Assembly (NCBI GenBank): GCA_018449715.1
Contig: JAAVVA010000007.1
Location: forward strand, 186,001 to 250,000
DNA from: Acidobacteriaceae bacterium dw_441
GTDB taxonomy: Bacteria > Acidobacteriota > Terriglobia > Terriglobales > Acidobacteriaceae
DNA length: 64,000 nucleotides
Direction: 5' to 3'
In this document: piece by piece, positions 16,540-24,693 of the stretch
Layout of the letters: each line of letters begins with the position of its first letter
How positions within the stretch are numbered: the first letter of the stretch is position 1
Notes under the pieces: model-generated
Told to the model about the DNA's origin: nothing
The model's database searches: none
What the model saw: only the letters and a program-made list of their open reading frames with translations
Program-made: the position numbers and the translations under genes

Positions 16540-17913
16540 TTGTCCGAACCGACGGTCGTTGCACAGACACAAGTAAAACGCGGGTTCCTGTGGAGAGTGT
16601 CTTTTATCGCTGGCCTTGGCGGCGTCCTCTATGGATACGATATCGCCATCATCGCCGCAGCCCTGATCTTCGTGCGCGAATCCTTCCAGCTTTCGACACG
16701 AATGCAGGAATGGGTGGTGAGCATTGTCTCCATCGGCTCGATGCTGGGCGCTGTGGCCGGAGGAAGTATCGCGGACCGTATCGGGCGGCGCGCCACCCTG
16801 TTGTGGGGCAGCGCATTGTTCATCCTTGGCTCTGTCATCGCGCTTCTTGCTCCAGACGTTTACACCCTGCTCGTAGCGCGCGCACTGCTGGGGCTGGCCA
16901 TCGGATTCACCTCCGTCACAGCGCCGGTGTTCGTCTCCGAGCTCTCACCGCCGCAATCGCGGGGCCGGCTGATCGGCCTCTACCAGTTCGCGCTGACAGC
17001 AGGCATTGCATTGGCGGATATCTCCGGCTACTGGCTCGCCGGTCATCATGCATGGCGCACGATGTTCGGCCTCGGCGCGCTCCCTGCGGCATTGTTCTTC
17101 CTTCTGCTCCTTACTCTTCCTGAAAGCCCGCGCTGGCTATACGGACAGAACCGCATCGCGGAGGCAGAGAAGGTTCTGAGATCCTACACCGACGAGGCCG
17201 GAGCAGCACTGCTGCTGGAAGACATCAATAATGCAGTTCGCACAAAAACGGAGCGGCGCTGGAGCGCACTCTGGAGCCCCTCTGTACGAAAGTTCCTACT
17301 GATTGCGGTAGGCTTTACCGTGTTGCAACCACTGACAGGCATTAATGCCATCCTCTCTTACGGTCCGCAAATCTTCGCACTCGCAGGAATCTCTTCCGAT
17401 AAGAGCGCGATCTTTGCGACCTTCCTTGTCGCCGCAACAAACATGCTGGCAACAACGATTGCGCTGGTGTTGGTCGACCGCCTGGGGCGCAAACCACTTT
17501 TGTACTGCGGCATCGGCGGCATGGCTCTTTCACTGGGCGTGCTTTCCTACGCCTTTCACACGCAGGCGATGGGGCCATCGCTTGGGAAGATAGCGACGGT
17601 CTGCCTGGTGGCATACATCGCGTTCTACGCCTTCAGCATGGGGCCGATTGCCTGGATTCTCGTCTCCGAGGTTTTCCCGTTACAAGTGCGCGGACGCGGC
17701 GTAGCTGCAGCGACTCTCGGCTTCGGAGCATCCAACTCCGTGGTCCTGTTCACCTTCCTTCGACTGAGTCAGGCTGCGGGCAATTCAGTAATATTCGCCA
17801 TTTATGGCGCTTCCTGTATCGCCGTCCTGCTCTTTGTGCGTTTCGTTGTCCCAGAAACCAAAGGCAGAGAGCTTGAAAGCATCAGCGCGAAACCAGAGAC
17901 AATCACCTCCTGA
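16540..17913 (+). CDS. MFS sugar porter (sugar:H+ symporter)
   Basis: A 457-residue membrane protein with twelve hydrophobic segments and the sugar-porter signatures: GGVLYGYDIAIIAAAL in helix 1, GGSIADRIGRRATL after helix 2, PESPRWL before the central loop, QPLTGINAILSYGPQIF in helix 7, DRLGRKPLLYCG and the terminal PETKGRELESI. These are the PESPRW and PETKG motifs of XylE/GalP-type symporters. The start is TTG 16540, five bases after GAGGG, 33 bases downstream of the SIS gene. It probably imports the sugar or glycated compound used by this operon. Confidence 0.93.
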   Translation: MSEPTVVAQTQVKRGFLWRVSFIAGLGGVLYGYDIAIIAAALIFVRESFQLSTRMQEWVVSIVSIGSMLGAVAGGSIADRIGRRATLLWGSALFILGSVIALLAPDVYTLLVARALLGLAIGFTSVTAPVFVSELSPPQSRGRLIGLYQFALTAGIALADISGYWLAGHHAWRTMFGLGALPAALFFLLLLTLPESPRWLYGQNRIAEAEKVLRSYTDEAGAALLLEDINNAVRTKTERRWSALWSPSVRKFLLIAVGFTVLQPLTGINAILSYGPQIFALAGISSDKSAIFATFLVAATNMLATTIALVLVDRLGRKPLLYCGIGGMALSLGVLSYAFHTQAMGPSLGKIATVCLVAYIAFYAFSMGPIAWILVSEVFPLQVRGRGVAAATLGFGASNSVVLFTFLRLSQAAGNSVIFAIYGASCIAVLLFVRFVVPETKGRELESISAKPETITS

Positions 17914-17943
17914 CAAGGAACCATCAGAAAGATTATTTGATCC

Positions 17944-18978
17944 ATGAACAGTTACTTATCCGAGCCCATACAAATGACGAAACAAGAGCAGACCAGAGCC
18001 CCGCGTCAAAACACCACAGCATCCTCTGAAGGCTGCGTTGTTGGCATTGATATTGGAGGCACGAATCTCCGGCTGGCGCTAGCCGATACGACAGGCTGCA
18101 TCCTTGCCCGTCATGCCGCTTCCACCGCCGACAGCAGGAACGCCGCGACTGTAGTTGCGGCCATTGAGCGCGGGGTGGAAGAGTTGATGCGTGAGGCTAA
18201 TGTTCCTCGCAGCGCTCTGCGAAGCATTGCAGCAGGAGCTCCCGGCATCACCAACGTGGACGAAGGTATCGTAATTGCCACATCGTACCTGATGGGCTGG
18301 CGCGATGTCCCACTGCAAAGCATGCTGGAGTCGGCTCTCGGTATTCCCGCAATCGTCGATAACGATGTGAACATGGCCGCCGTCGGAGAGAGTTGGATGG
18401 GCAGCGGCAAGAACGTGCGCGACTTTGTCTTCATTGCCATTGGCACAGGCGTTGGAGCCGGTGTTGTACTGGAAGGCCGCCCCTTCCGCGGCATGGGCTG
18501 GGCCGCTGGAGAAATTGGCTACATGCTGGTTCCCGGTGTCTCCAGCGAGCCGACCGAGCATGGGGCTCCGGGTGCACTCGAAAGTATGGTCGGAGGAGAG
18601 GGTATCCGCGAAACATGGCTGCGCACATGGTCACAGGAGAAGACCTCCCTGCCACGGGAGCTGACCGCGACGAAGATCTTTGAAGGCGCTCAAACCGGCG
18701 ACCCGCTGGCGAAGGCCATCCTGCATCAATCGGCGCAGATATTGAGCTATGCCATCTACAACCTCTCCCTTGTGCTGAACTGCCCGCTTTTTATCCTCGG
18801 TGGTGGCGTCGGTACGCACCCGGTCTTTTTCGAAGCCACCCAGAAAGCCTTGGAAAAATGGGCCTCGCGCTCACACCTGAAGCTGAGCCTCAGCGCACTT
18901 GGCGCCGAGGCCCAGTTGATGGGAGCAGTTCGCCTGGCCCTTGACCTCGCTCATGCTACTCCGATCAAAGACAAATAA
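17944..18978 (+). CDS. ROK-family sugar kinase
   Basis: A 344-residue protein whose ROK fold starts after a ~28-residue polar extension: VVGIDIGGTNLRLALAD phosphate loop, AAGAPGITNVDEG, IVDNDVNMAAVGE with the catalytic Asp, FIAIGTGVGAGVVLEGRPF and GWAAGEIGYMLV. The zinc-binding CxCGxxGC loop of many ROK kinases is absent. It phosphorylates a hexose or amino sugar in the cytoplasm. It is the last gene of the operon, 30 bases after the transporter. The start is ATG 17944; an ATG ten codons later (17974) is possible because neither has a strong ribosome-binding site. Confidence 0.9.
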   Translation: MNSYLSEPIQMTKQEQTRAPRQNTTASSEGCVVGIDIGGTNLRLALADTTGCILARHAASTADSRNAATVVAAIERGVEELMREANVPRSALRSIAAGAPGITNVDEGIVIATSYLMGWRDVPLQSMLESALGIPAIVDNDVNMAAVGESWMGSGKNVRDFVFIAIGTGVGAGVVLEGRPFRGMGWAAGEIGYMLVPGVSSEPTEHGAPGALESMVGGEGIRETWLRTWSQEKTSLPRELTATKIFEGAQTGDPLAKAILHQSAQILSYAIYNLSLVLNCPLFILGGGVGTHPVFFEATQKALEKWASRSHLKLSLSALGAEAQLMGAVRLALDLAHATPIKDK

Positions 18979-19067
18979 GGCCAATGCATCCAGGAGTGGA
19001 TTGAGAACAATGCCTCCGGCTGGCATTCGGAATGGAATGCGTAACACGGACCAAAGCCATCTCTCGC

Positions 19068-19220
19068 TCAGGCCTTCGCCTCACGATAGAGGACATGCTT
19101 TCGGATCTTTGGATCGTACTTCTTCAATTCGAGTTTTGCACTACTGAGCTTCGGGTTCTTTGTCGTGGTGTAGAAATGTCCTGTCGCCGCTGTAGAAACA
19201 AGTTTGATGATAGTCCTCAT
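19068..19220 (-). CDS. rpmG: 50S ribosomal protein L33, cysteine-free (zinc-independent) form
   Basis: Fifty residues, MRTIIKLVSTAATGHFYTTT to KIRKHVLYREAKA, the whole length of L33. ATG 19220 follows AGGAG at a good distance; the longer open frame upstream is not needed. The two CxxC pairs of zinc-binding L33 are missing, so this is the C-minus type. It is the third gene of an operon with L28 and a COG0523 GTPase, ten bases after L28. In many bacteria such C-minus ribosomal paralogues are made under zinc starvation to free zinc from ribosomes. Confidence 0.95.
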   Translation of the reverse strand: MRTIIKLVSTAATGHFYTTTKNPKLSSAKLELKKYDPKIRKHVLYREAKA

Positions 19221-19230
19221 GACTTCTCCT

Positions 19231-19467
19231 CTATGCTTTCCGGGAACGCTTTTCGCTATCGGCGAGCACTCGCTCAATCCCGAGTTTTCCGATGGTCTTC
19301 AAGCCTCGAGCGCTCACCCTGAGACGCACAAATCGGTTCTCTGAAGGAATCCATATCCGCTTCCATTGCAGGTTCGCTTCAAAGCGGCGACGCGTCTTAT
19401 TGTTTGCGTGTGAGACGCGATTCCCGCTGATAGGCTTTTTCCCAGTCACAAAACACACTTTAGGCAT
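19231..19467 (-). CDS. rpmB: 50S ribosomal protein L28, cysteine-poor form
   Basis: Seventy-eight residues with the L28 signature: KVCFVTGKKPISGNRVSHA, NKTRRRFEANLQWKRIW and RLRVSARGLKTI. Only one cysteine is present, so the zinc-binding pairs of C-plus L28 are missing. ATG 19467 is preceded by GGAG with six bases spacing. It lies 31 bases after the COG0523 GTPase and 10 bases before rpmG, all on the minus strand, forming a compact operon that fits zinc-limitation control. Confidence 0.95.
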   Translation of the reverse strand: MPKVCFVTGKKPISGNRVSHANNKTRRRFEANLQWKRIWIPSENRFVRLRVSARGLKTIGKLGIERVLADSEKRSRKA

Positions 19468-19498
19468 ATCTGGCTCCGTCCTTCGTTTCTAATTACTC

Positions 19499-20716
19499 TC
19501 AGGCTGTCAGTTGGTCAGGTTCGTCGACGTAGATCCATCCCGGAAATGGATCGTGAAATCCCATCCATGAGCCAGGTCCTGTCGCCATCTCCGCATCTGT
19601 CAGCAGGCAGCTCTCAAGGCTCGTCTCGAGCTCTTCCTTCTTCATGTTGGTTCCGATGAAGACAATCTCCTGACGACGATCTCCCCATTCCGGGTGCCAG
19701 GTCTGACCTACGTACTCATTCAGATCTTCACTGTCGAGAGCCTCCTCCGCAGGACTCGATGCCATCCATCGCCCTCCAGGATCAAGCGAGAGTGTATTCC
19801 CCGCGATCGAGAAGATCCCGCATTCGTCATGACGGCTGGCAAGCCACAGAAACCCCTTCGCCCGAAGTACGCCTTCGAAGGGATCCTCTAACCTGGCTCC
19901 CAGGCGGACCGGATGAAAGGGTTTGCGAGCTTTGTAGACGAAGCTTGAAATCCCATATTCTTCCGTTTCCGGGGTGTGAGTTCCATTCAGTTCCCTGAGC
20001 CACCCCGCAGAGCTTTCGGCACGTTCCATGTCGAACAGTTTTGTATGGAGGATCGCCTGCGGAGAAACCTTGCCGCGCACCGCGTATTCAATCTCCGCAT
20101 CTGGATTGAGATGGTGGAGAATCTGAGCCAGCCGCTCGCGCTCCTGCTCTGTCACAAGATCACACTTGTTGATCACGATGACATTTGAGAACTCGACTTG
20201 ATCGATGAGGAGGTCAGAGACCGACCGCTCATCCTCCGAGGCTAAGGCCAGCCGCCGGTCTCGCAGGTCGTCGAGCGATTGAAAGTCATCCAGAAACCGA
20301 TCCGCGTCGATCACAGTCACCATCGTGTCCAGCTCCGCGACCTCCGAGAGGGACCTGCCCATCTCGTCTTCAAAGGTAAAGGTCATTGCGACCGGAAGCG
20401 GCTCGGAGATGCCGGTCGACTCAATCAGCAGGTAGTCGAAACGTCTCTCGCGTGCAAGTCTTGACACCTCTTTGAGCAGGTCCTCCCGGAGAGTGCAGCA
20501 AATACATCCGTTCGTCATCTCCACCAATTTTTCGTCTACGCGACTTAGTGCCGAGTTGTTCCGGTCAACAAGACGAGCATCGATGTTGATCTCGCTCATA
20601 TCGTTCACGATGACCGCGACACGCATTCCCAGACGGTTGTTGAGAACGTGATTAAGAACGCTTGTCTTGCCCGCGCCCAGAAAGCCGGAGAGAACAGTGA
20701 CCGGAAGCTTTTTCAT
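19499..20716 (-). CDS. COG0523 (CobW-type) GTPase, putative zinc metallochaperone
   Basis: A 405-residue G3E GTPase: Walker A SGFLGAGKTSVLN at the N-terminus, NGCICCTLREDL carrying the CxCC metal-binding motif, ESTGISEPLP (Walker B region), VINKCDLV as guanine-specificity motif, and a CobW C-terminal domain (ISSFVYKARKPFHPVRL). The subfamily delivers zinc (ZigA/ZNG1), cobalt or other metals to client enzymes; linkage to L28/L33 and a Zur-like box points to zinc. The start was set at ATG 20716 (MKKLPVTVLSG); the frame stays open 34 codons upstream but that part overlaps the palindrome. GAGGAG lies 12 bases upstream. Confidence 0.92.
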   Translation of the reverse strand: MKKLPVTVLSGFLGAGKTSVLNHVLNNRLGMRVAVIVNDMSEINIDARLVDRNNSALSRVDEKLVEMTNGCICCTLREDLLKEVSRLARERRFDYLLIESTGISEPLPVAMTFTFEDEMGRSLSEVAELDTMVTVIDADRFLDDFQSLDDLRDRRLALASEDERSVSDLLIDQVEFSNVIVINKCDLVTEQERERLAQILHHLNPDAEIEYAVRGKVSPQAILHTKLFDMERAESSAGWLRELNGTHTPETEEYGISSFVYKARKPFHPVRLGARLEDPFEGVLRAKGFLWLASRHDECGIFSIAGNTLSLDPGGRWMASSPAEEALDSEDLNEYVGQTWHPEWGDRRQEIVFIGTNMKKEELETSLESCLLTDAEMATGPGSWMGFHDPFPGWIYVDEPDQLTA

Positions 20717-20743
20717 GTAAGGGGAAACTCCTCGACAATTTAT

Positions 20744-20767
20744 ATAATGATAATACATTATCATTAT
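20744..20767. promoter_or_regulatory. Zur/Fur-like palindromic operator of the zinc-sparing operon
   Basis: AATGATAAT, AC, ATTATCATT with perfect outer A/T pairs: eleven-base arms at 20744-20754 and 20757-20767. It ends 28 bases before the GTPase start, where a repressor would block the promoter. The sequence resembles Fur-family boxes (GATAAT/ATTATC). The zinc-related genes downstream favour Zur over Fur. Confidence 0.8.
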
Positions 20768-20836
20768 TGACGACACCACTACTCCCTGCGAGAGTCTTCC
20801 GCCAAATCCATAAGACAAAGCTGTTCAAAAATAAAC

Positions 20837-20866
20837 AAGGCCGCCGCCATTGCTGGCGACGGCCTT
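20837..20866 (-). terminator. intrinsic terminator of the TonB receptor gene
   Basis: A 13-bp stem with one mismatch (AAGGCCGCCGCCA / TGGCGACGGCCTT) around a four-base loop, 28 bases past the receptor stop. On the minus strand it is followed by the T-rich TTGTTTATTTTTG. Confidence 0.85.
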
Positions 20867-20893
20867 ATTGTTACAGCAGGTTTTTGTCTTCTG

Positions 20894-23800
20894 TTAGAAG
20901 TTGATGCGTCCTGCCACCTGCAACAGTCGAGGATCGTTGACCTGGGTCGTGATCTGCCCCACCTGGGCCGATCCGAGCGAGGTGTTTGGAGCACCGAACT
21001 GCACGCGGTTGAACAGGTTGAAGGATTCGATCCGGAGTTGCAGGACGAGTTGCTCTGTAATGTGCGTGTCCTTGAACAGAGCAAGATCGAAGTTTGCAAT
21101 TCCCGGCGCTCTCAGCTGGTTATCCGTTCGCGATTCGTTGCCGAACCGGAAGTTCCCCGGAGCCGTGAAGCAATCCGTGTTGAAGTACTTGTTGGCCGAG
21201 AATGAATCACCCAGTCGAGACTGAATGTCTCCCGAGGTGTACTTCGAGCAGCCCTGGGCAACATTCGGACGAGTGGTGCCGGCAAGCGAGTACGTGCTGA
21301 CCGTGTTGGAGGCCATCGAAAGTCCCAGCGGGAAGCCCTTCTGGAAGGTCGTGACTCCGTTGACGCCGTAGCCGGAGATCAGGCCGCCGAGGAAGCCTGA
21401 AGCTCCCGAGCCCCAGTGCTGGTTCTTGCCGAAGGGCAGGAAGTAGACGTAGCTGACGGTCAGACGCTGACGCGAATCGTAACCCGAAAGAGAATACTCC
21501 TGGCTAAGATCGTTCGTGTTCTGGAAACCGGGAGCGCCGGTCGATTCGAGCCACGAGGTCAGAGACTCCGCGTTGGTCATCAGCTTGGAGAAGGTATAGG
21601 AACCCAGCAGAACACCACCGCTGTTGAAGCGCTTTTCGAGCTTCATCTGGAGGGAGTTGTAGTTGCTGAAGCCTACGTAGTTTCCGGTGTTGGAGATGTT
21701 GCCGTACTGCGGGAAGGGGCGATAGAGCTGCGCTCCCAGGATATTCGCATACTGCTGATTGCCCTGGTTGAACAGTGCGGTGTTGAAGGGATTAGGCACG
21801 CGCTCGCTGAGGAAGCACTGACCGCTGCCGCTACCGGTAAGGTTCGCCGTCGGTCCAACGCATCTCGAATCGTTGAGGGCCTGGTCAAAGTACTTTGACT
21901 GCACCTGGTTGATCGAGCGGCTGACGGGGAGATGCGAACCGTGAAGTCCCGAATAGGCCGCTTCAAGAGCGATCCCAAGGGGAAGCTGACGCTGGATGGC
22001 GAAGTTCCACTGGTAGGTGGCGCCGTTATCTTCTTCCGAAGCCAGTGAGTTCGCGGAGCCGCCAAGAAGAAGCTGCTGATAGTTGGCGCCGCGGCCAGGA
22101 GCAGGAGTGATGCCACTGGGTAGCGGGTTATCCAGCGTGGCGTTCGGGGTCGTTCCGGAGTTGATCGACGAGACCGGGTTGTTGGTGATGTAGGACAGAG
22201 GCGACTGCACCGGCGACTCCGGGAACTGGAGGTCGGCGGGGATGACAAACTTACCCCATCCGGCGCGGATTACGGTCTTGTCATCCATACGGTAGGCAAG
22301 TCCGAGGCGCGGAGAGAAGTTCGTGAAGTGCTCCTTGCGAAGTCCGACCTCTGGATGATTCGCGCTATCGACCAGGTCATACGCTCCCAGAACGGGCTTT
22401 CCTGCAACCGAAATTGCTCCTAGAACAGGGTTGACCGCATTTGGATTGAAGGTTGCCATCAGCTTGTGGCGCTCACGATAGACACCGGGAATCTCGTAAC
22501 GGAGACCGAGGCTGAGGGTGAGCTTGGGGGTGACGTTCCAGGTGTCCTGGAAGTAGTAGCCCTGGTAGTAAAGCTGGCTGAAGGTGGGAGGAGCGATCTG
22601 AACCACGCTCGCCGTAACGGACTGATCGACCATGTAGCCCATCAGGAAGGAGGCGAATGGATGACCACCGCTGCCGTTATTCACGCCGGACGACATGTAG
22701 GGGCTGAACTGGAAGGAACCGCCAGGAGAGTTGTTCTGGAAGTAAAGCTCTTCCAGGCGGCGAAGATCAGCACCGGCCTTGAAGGTGTGTCCCTTCCAGG
22801 TCTTCGTGATGCTGGGGGCGATGACGTAGTTGTTGTTGATCGAGAAGATATAGCCCGTACCGATTCCATTGACCGTCGGGTTCGCCAGGGCAATGGTGGG
22901 AACGGTGGTAGAGTTCGGAACCCGGTTCAAGCCGGAGATCGTTCCCATGTAGGAGGGGAAGCCCAACTGTGTCTCGTCATAGCCCAGCGTTCCGGGAGTA
23001 CGGACGTAGTTCCAGCGGGTCCAGTTGACGCGGAGGTCGCCGATCAGGCTCGGGTTGAAGACATAGGTGTCTCCCGCCACGACCTGATATGTCTTGAACG
23101 ACTCAGGGGAGATCGGATCGCCGGAGAGAAGACCGTTTCCGTATGGCTCCGAAGCAGCGTTCGCGGAGTTCCACTGGGTATAGCGACCGAAGACGCGCTG
23201 CTTATCGCTGACCGTCCAGTCAATACGACCGTTGTACTGGTCGTTCTTACCGCCGGTTCCCGCATATCTGACGAAGTTATTGGTAACTCCCGGCTGCGTG
23301 GGAGGAGCCCAGTAAGGGAAGTTGAGCAGGTTGCGGGCAACCGAGCTCCAACGTGCCGCTGGAATGATATTCCCAGCGTAAGCCGAACGAAGTTTGTTGG
23401 GGCTGACATAGTTAGGGCATCCCTGACCACCAGCGACGGTGCCGTCGCAAGGATCATAGATCTGTCCGGGGACACCATTCGCGGTATTGACCCCCGCAGC
23501 CGGGATGCAATGACCGCTGGCATCGAAGCCGGTGGTGCAAAGCTCGGAAAAGTCTCCCTGACGCATCTTCATGGTCGGAACGGTGTAGTTGTAGAGACGC
23601 TTCTGCGCCTGACGGTATCCCTGGTAATCGAAGAAGCCGAAGAGCTTGTCCTTGATGATGGGGAAGCCGACGTTTCCACCGAACTGGTTCTGGTGATAGG
23701 GGCTCTTGCCCAGAACGTTTGCGGGATTGTGCTTCGCAAAGTACGGCGTGGAGTTGAACATCGTGTTGCGGACGAACTCGTAGATGGTTCCGTGAATCGC

Positions 23801-24556
23801 GTTGGAACCGGACTTACTGCTGATGTTGATGACGCCGCCGGTGTACTTTCCATACTCGGCGGTGTTGTTGTTCGTCTGTACACGGAACTCCTGCACGGCG
23901 TCCTGCGAGGGAACGAGCACGGTCGCGTTGCCATAGGAGACGTTAACCGGAGCGCCGTCGTACAGGGTGGAGCTCTGGTTGGCGCTGCCGCCACCGATCT
24001 GGTAGTTACCGGCGGCAAAGACGTTCTGGCCGGTCAGGTTGCCCGAGGAGCTTCCCTGGGGAACGACGCCGGGAACCAGTCCGACAAGGGCCAGCACGTT
24101 GCGGCCGTTCAGCGGGATATCGGTAACGGCCTTACCCTGCACGACCTGTCCGAGGGCAGCGTTCTCCGACTGGATAATCGGAGCAGAAGAGGTCACGGTG
24201 ACCTCTTCGGTCGCCGTACCGACGCTCATCTCAATGTTCTCGCGGGTAGCGAGAGCGACTTGTACTTCGACCGGGTTGTGGCTGTAACGCTTGAAGCCCT
24301 GAGCCTCAACAATGAGGGTGTATTCACCGGGGTTGAGAGAAAGAAACTGATAGTCACCAGAGTCTCCAGTCACGGCGGTGCGCTTCTCACCGGTGGAGTT
24401 GCTCGTCAGAGTGACCGTTACGCTCGAAAGCACAGAGCCGGTGGAATCAGAAACCGTTCCCACGATGGAGCCCGAGCTTTGTGCCCACGCGCCCCGGGCA
24501 AATGCCGCGAAACACAGAACGAGTGTGCATAGAGTTACGAGTCGGAAAACTCGCAT
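20894..24556 (-). CDS. TonB-dependent receptor with carboxypeptidase-regulatory-like domain (Oar type)
   Basis: A 1220-residue outer-membrane protein. A signal peptide (ending ARGAWAQ) is followed by a carboxypeptidase-regulatory-like Ig domain (~25-110: GSIVGTVSDSTGSVLSSVTV, GDYQFLSLNPGEYTLIVEAQG), a plug domain (PLNGRNVLALVGLVPGV, VQEFRVQTNNNTAEYGKYTG, INISSKSGSNAIHG) and a long beta barrel ending LQVAGRINF with a terminal Phe. This type is greatly expanded in Acidobacteriota and imports oligosaccharides or similar large solutes. ATG 24556 follows GGGAGG; the longer frame to 24697 overlaps the upstream gene. It sits 137 bases behind the FG-GAP protein gene and is probably cotranscribed from the operator-bearing promoter at 26657. 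Confidence 0.95.
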   Translation of the reverse strand: MRVFRLVTLCTLVLCFAAFARGAWAQSSGSIVGTVSDSTGSVLSSVTVTLTSNSTGEKRTAVTGDSGDYQFLSLNPGEYTLIVEAQGFKRYSHNPVEVQVALATRENIEMSVGTATEEVTVTSSAPIIQSENAALGQVVQGKAVTDIPLNGRNVLALVGLVPGVVPQGSSSGNLTGQNVFAAGNYQIGGGSANQSSTLYDGAPVNVSYGNATVLVPSQDAVQEFRVQTNNNTAEYGKYTGGVINISSKSGSNAIHGTIYEFVRNTMFNSTPYFAKHNPANVLGKSPYHQNQFGGNVGFPIIKDKLFGFFDYQGYRQAQKRLYNYTVPTMKMRQGDFSELCTTGFDASGHCIPAAGVNTANGVPGQIYDPCDGTVAGGQGCPNYVSPNKLRSAYAGNIIPAARWSSVARNLLNFPYWAPPTQPGVTNNFVRYAGTGGKNDQYNGRIDWTVSDKQRVFGRYTQWNSANAASEPYGNGLLSGDPISPESFKTYQVVAGDTYVFNPSLIGDLRVNWTRWNYVRTPGTLGYDETQLGFPSYMGTISGLNRVPNSTTVPTIALANPTVNGIGTGYIFSINNNYVIAPSITKTWKGHTFKAGADLRRLEELYFQNNSPGGSFQFSPYMSSGVNNGSGGHPFASFLMGYMVDQSVTASVVQIAPPTFSQLYYQGYYFQDTWNVTPKLTLSLGLRYEIPGVYRERHKLMATFNPNAVNPVLGAISVAGKPVLGAYDLVDSANHPEVGLRKEHFTNFSPRLGLAYRMDDKTVIRAGWGKFVIPADLQFPESPVQSPLSYITNNPVSSINSGTTPNATLDNPLPSGITPAPGRGANYQQLLLGGSANSLASEEDNGATYQWNFAIQRQLPLGIALEAAYSGLHGSHLPVSRSINQVQSKYFDQALNDSRCVGPTANLTGSGSGQCFLSERVPNPFNTALFNQGNQQYANILGAQLYRPFPQYGNISNTGNYVGFSNYNSLQMKLEKRFNSGGVLLGSYTFSKLMTNAESLTSWLESTGAPGFQNTNDLSQEYSLSGYDSRQRLTVSYVYFLPFGKNQHWGSGASGFLGGLISGYGVNGVTTFQKGFPLGLSMASNTVSTYSLAGTTRPNVAQGCSKYTSGDIQSRLGDSFSANKYFNTDCFTAPGNFRFGNESRTDNQLRAPGIANFDLALFKDTHITEQLVLQLRIESFNLFNRVQFGAPNTSLGSAQVGQITTQVNDPRLLQVAGRINF

Positions 24557-24693
24557 ATTCGTACCTCCCAAGAATGGCAGACCTTCCTGCCGAAGTTGAT
24601 GTGTTGAAGCTATGTTTTTGAAACGATGAAGTAAGACTGGGCTCCATAGCCGAAGCTCAATGCCTGAACGATTCTTCCTGCGAGGAGAGACCA

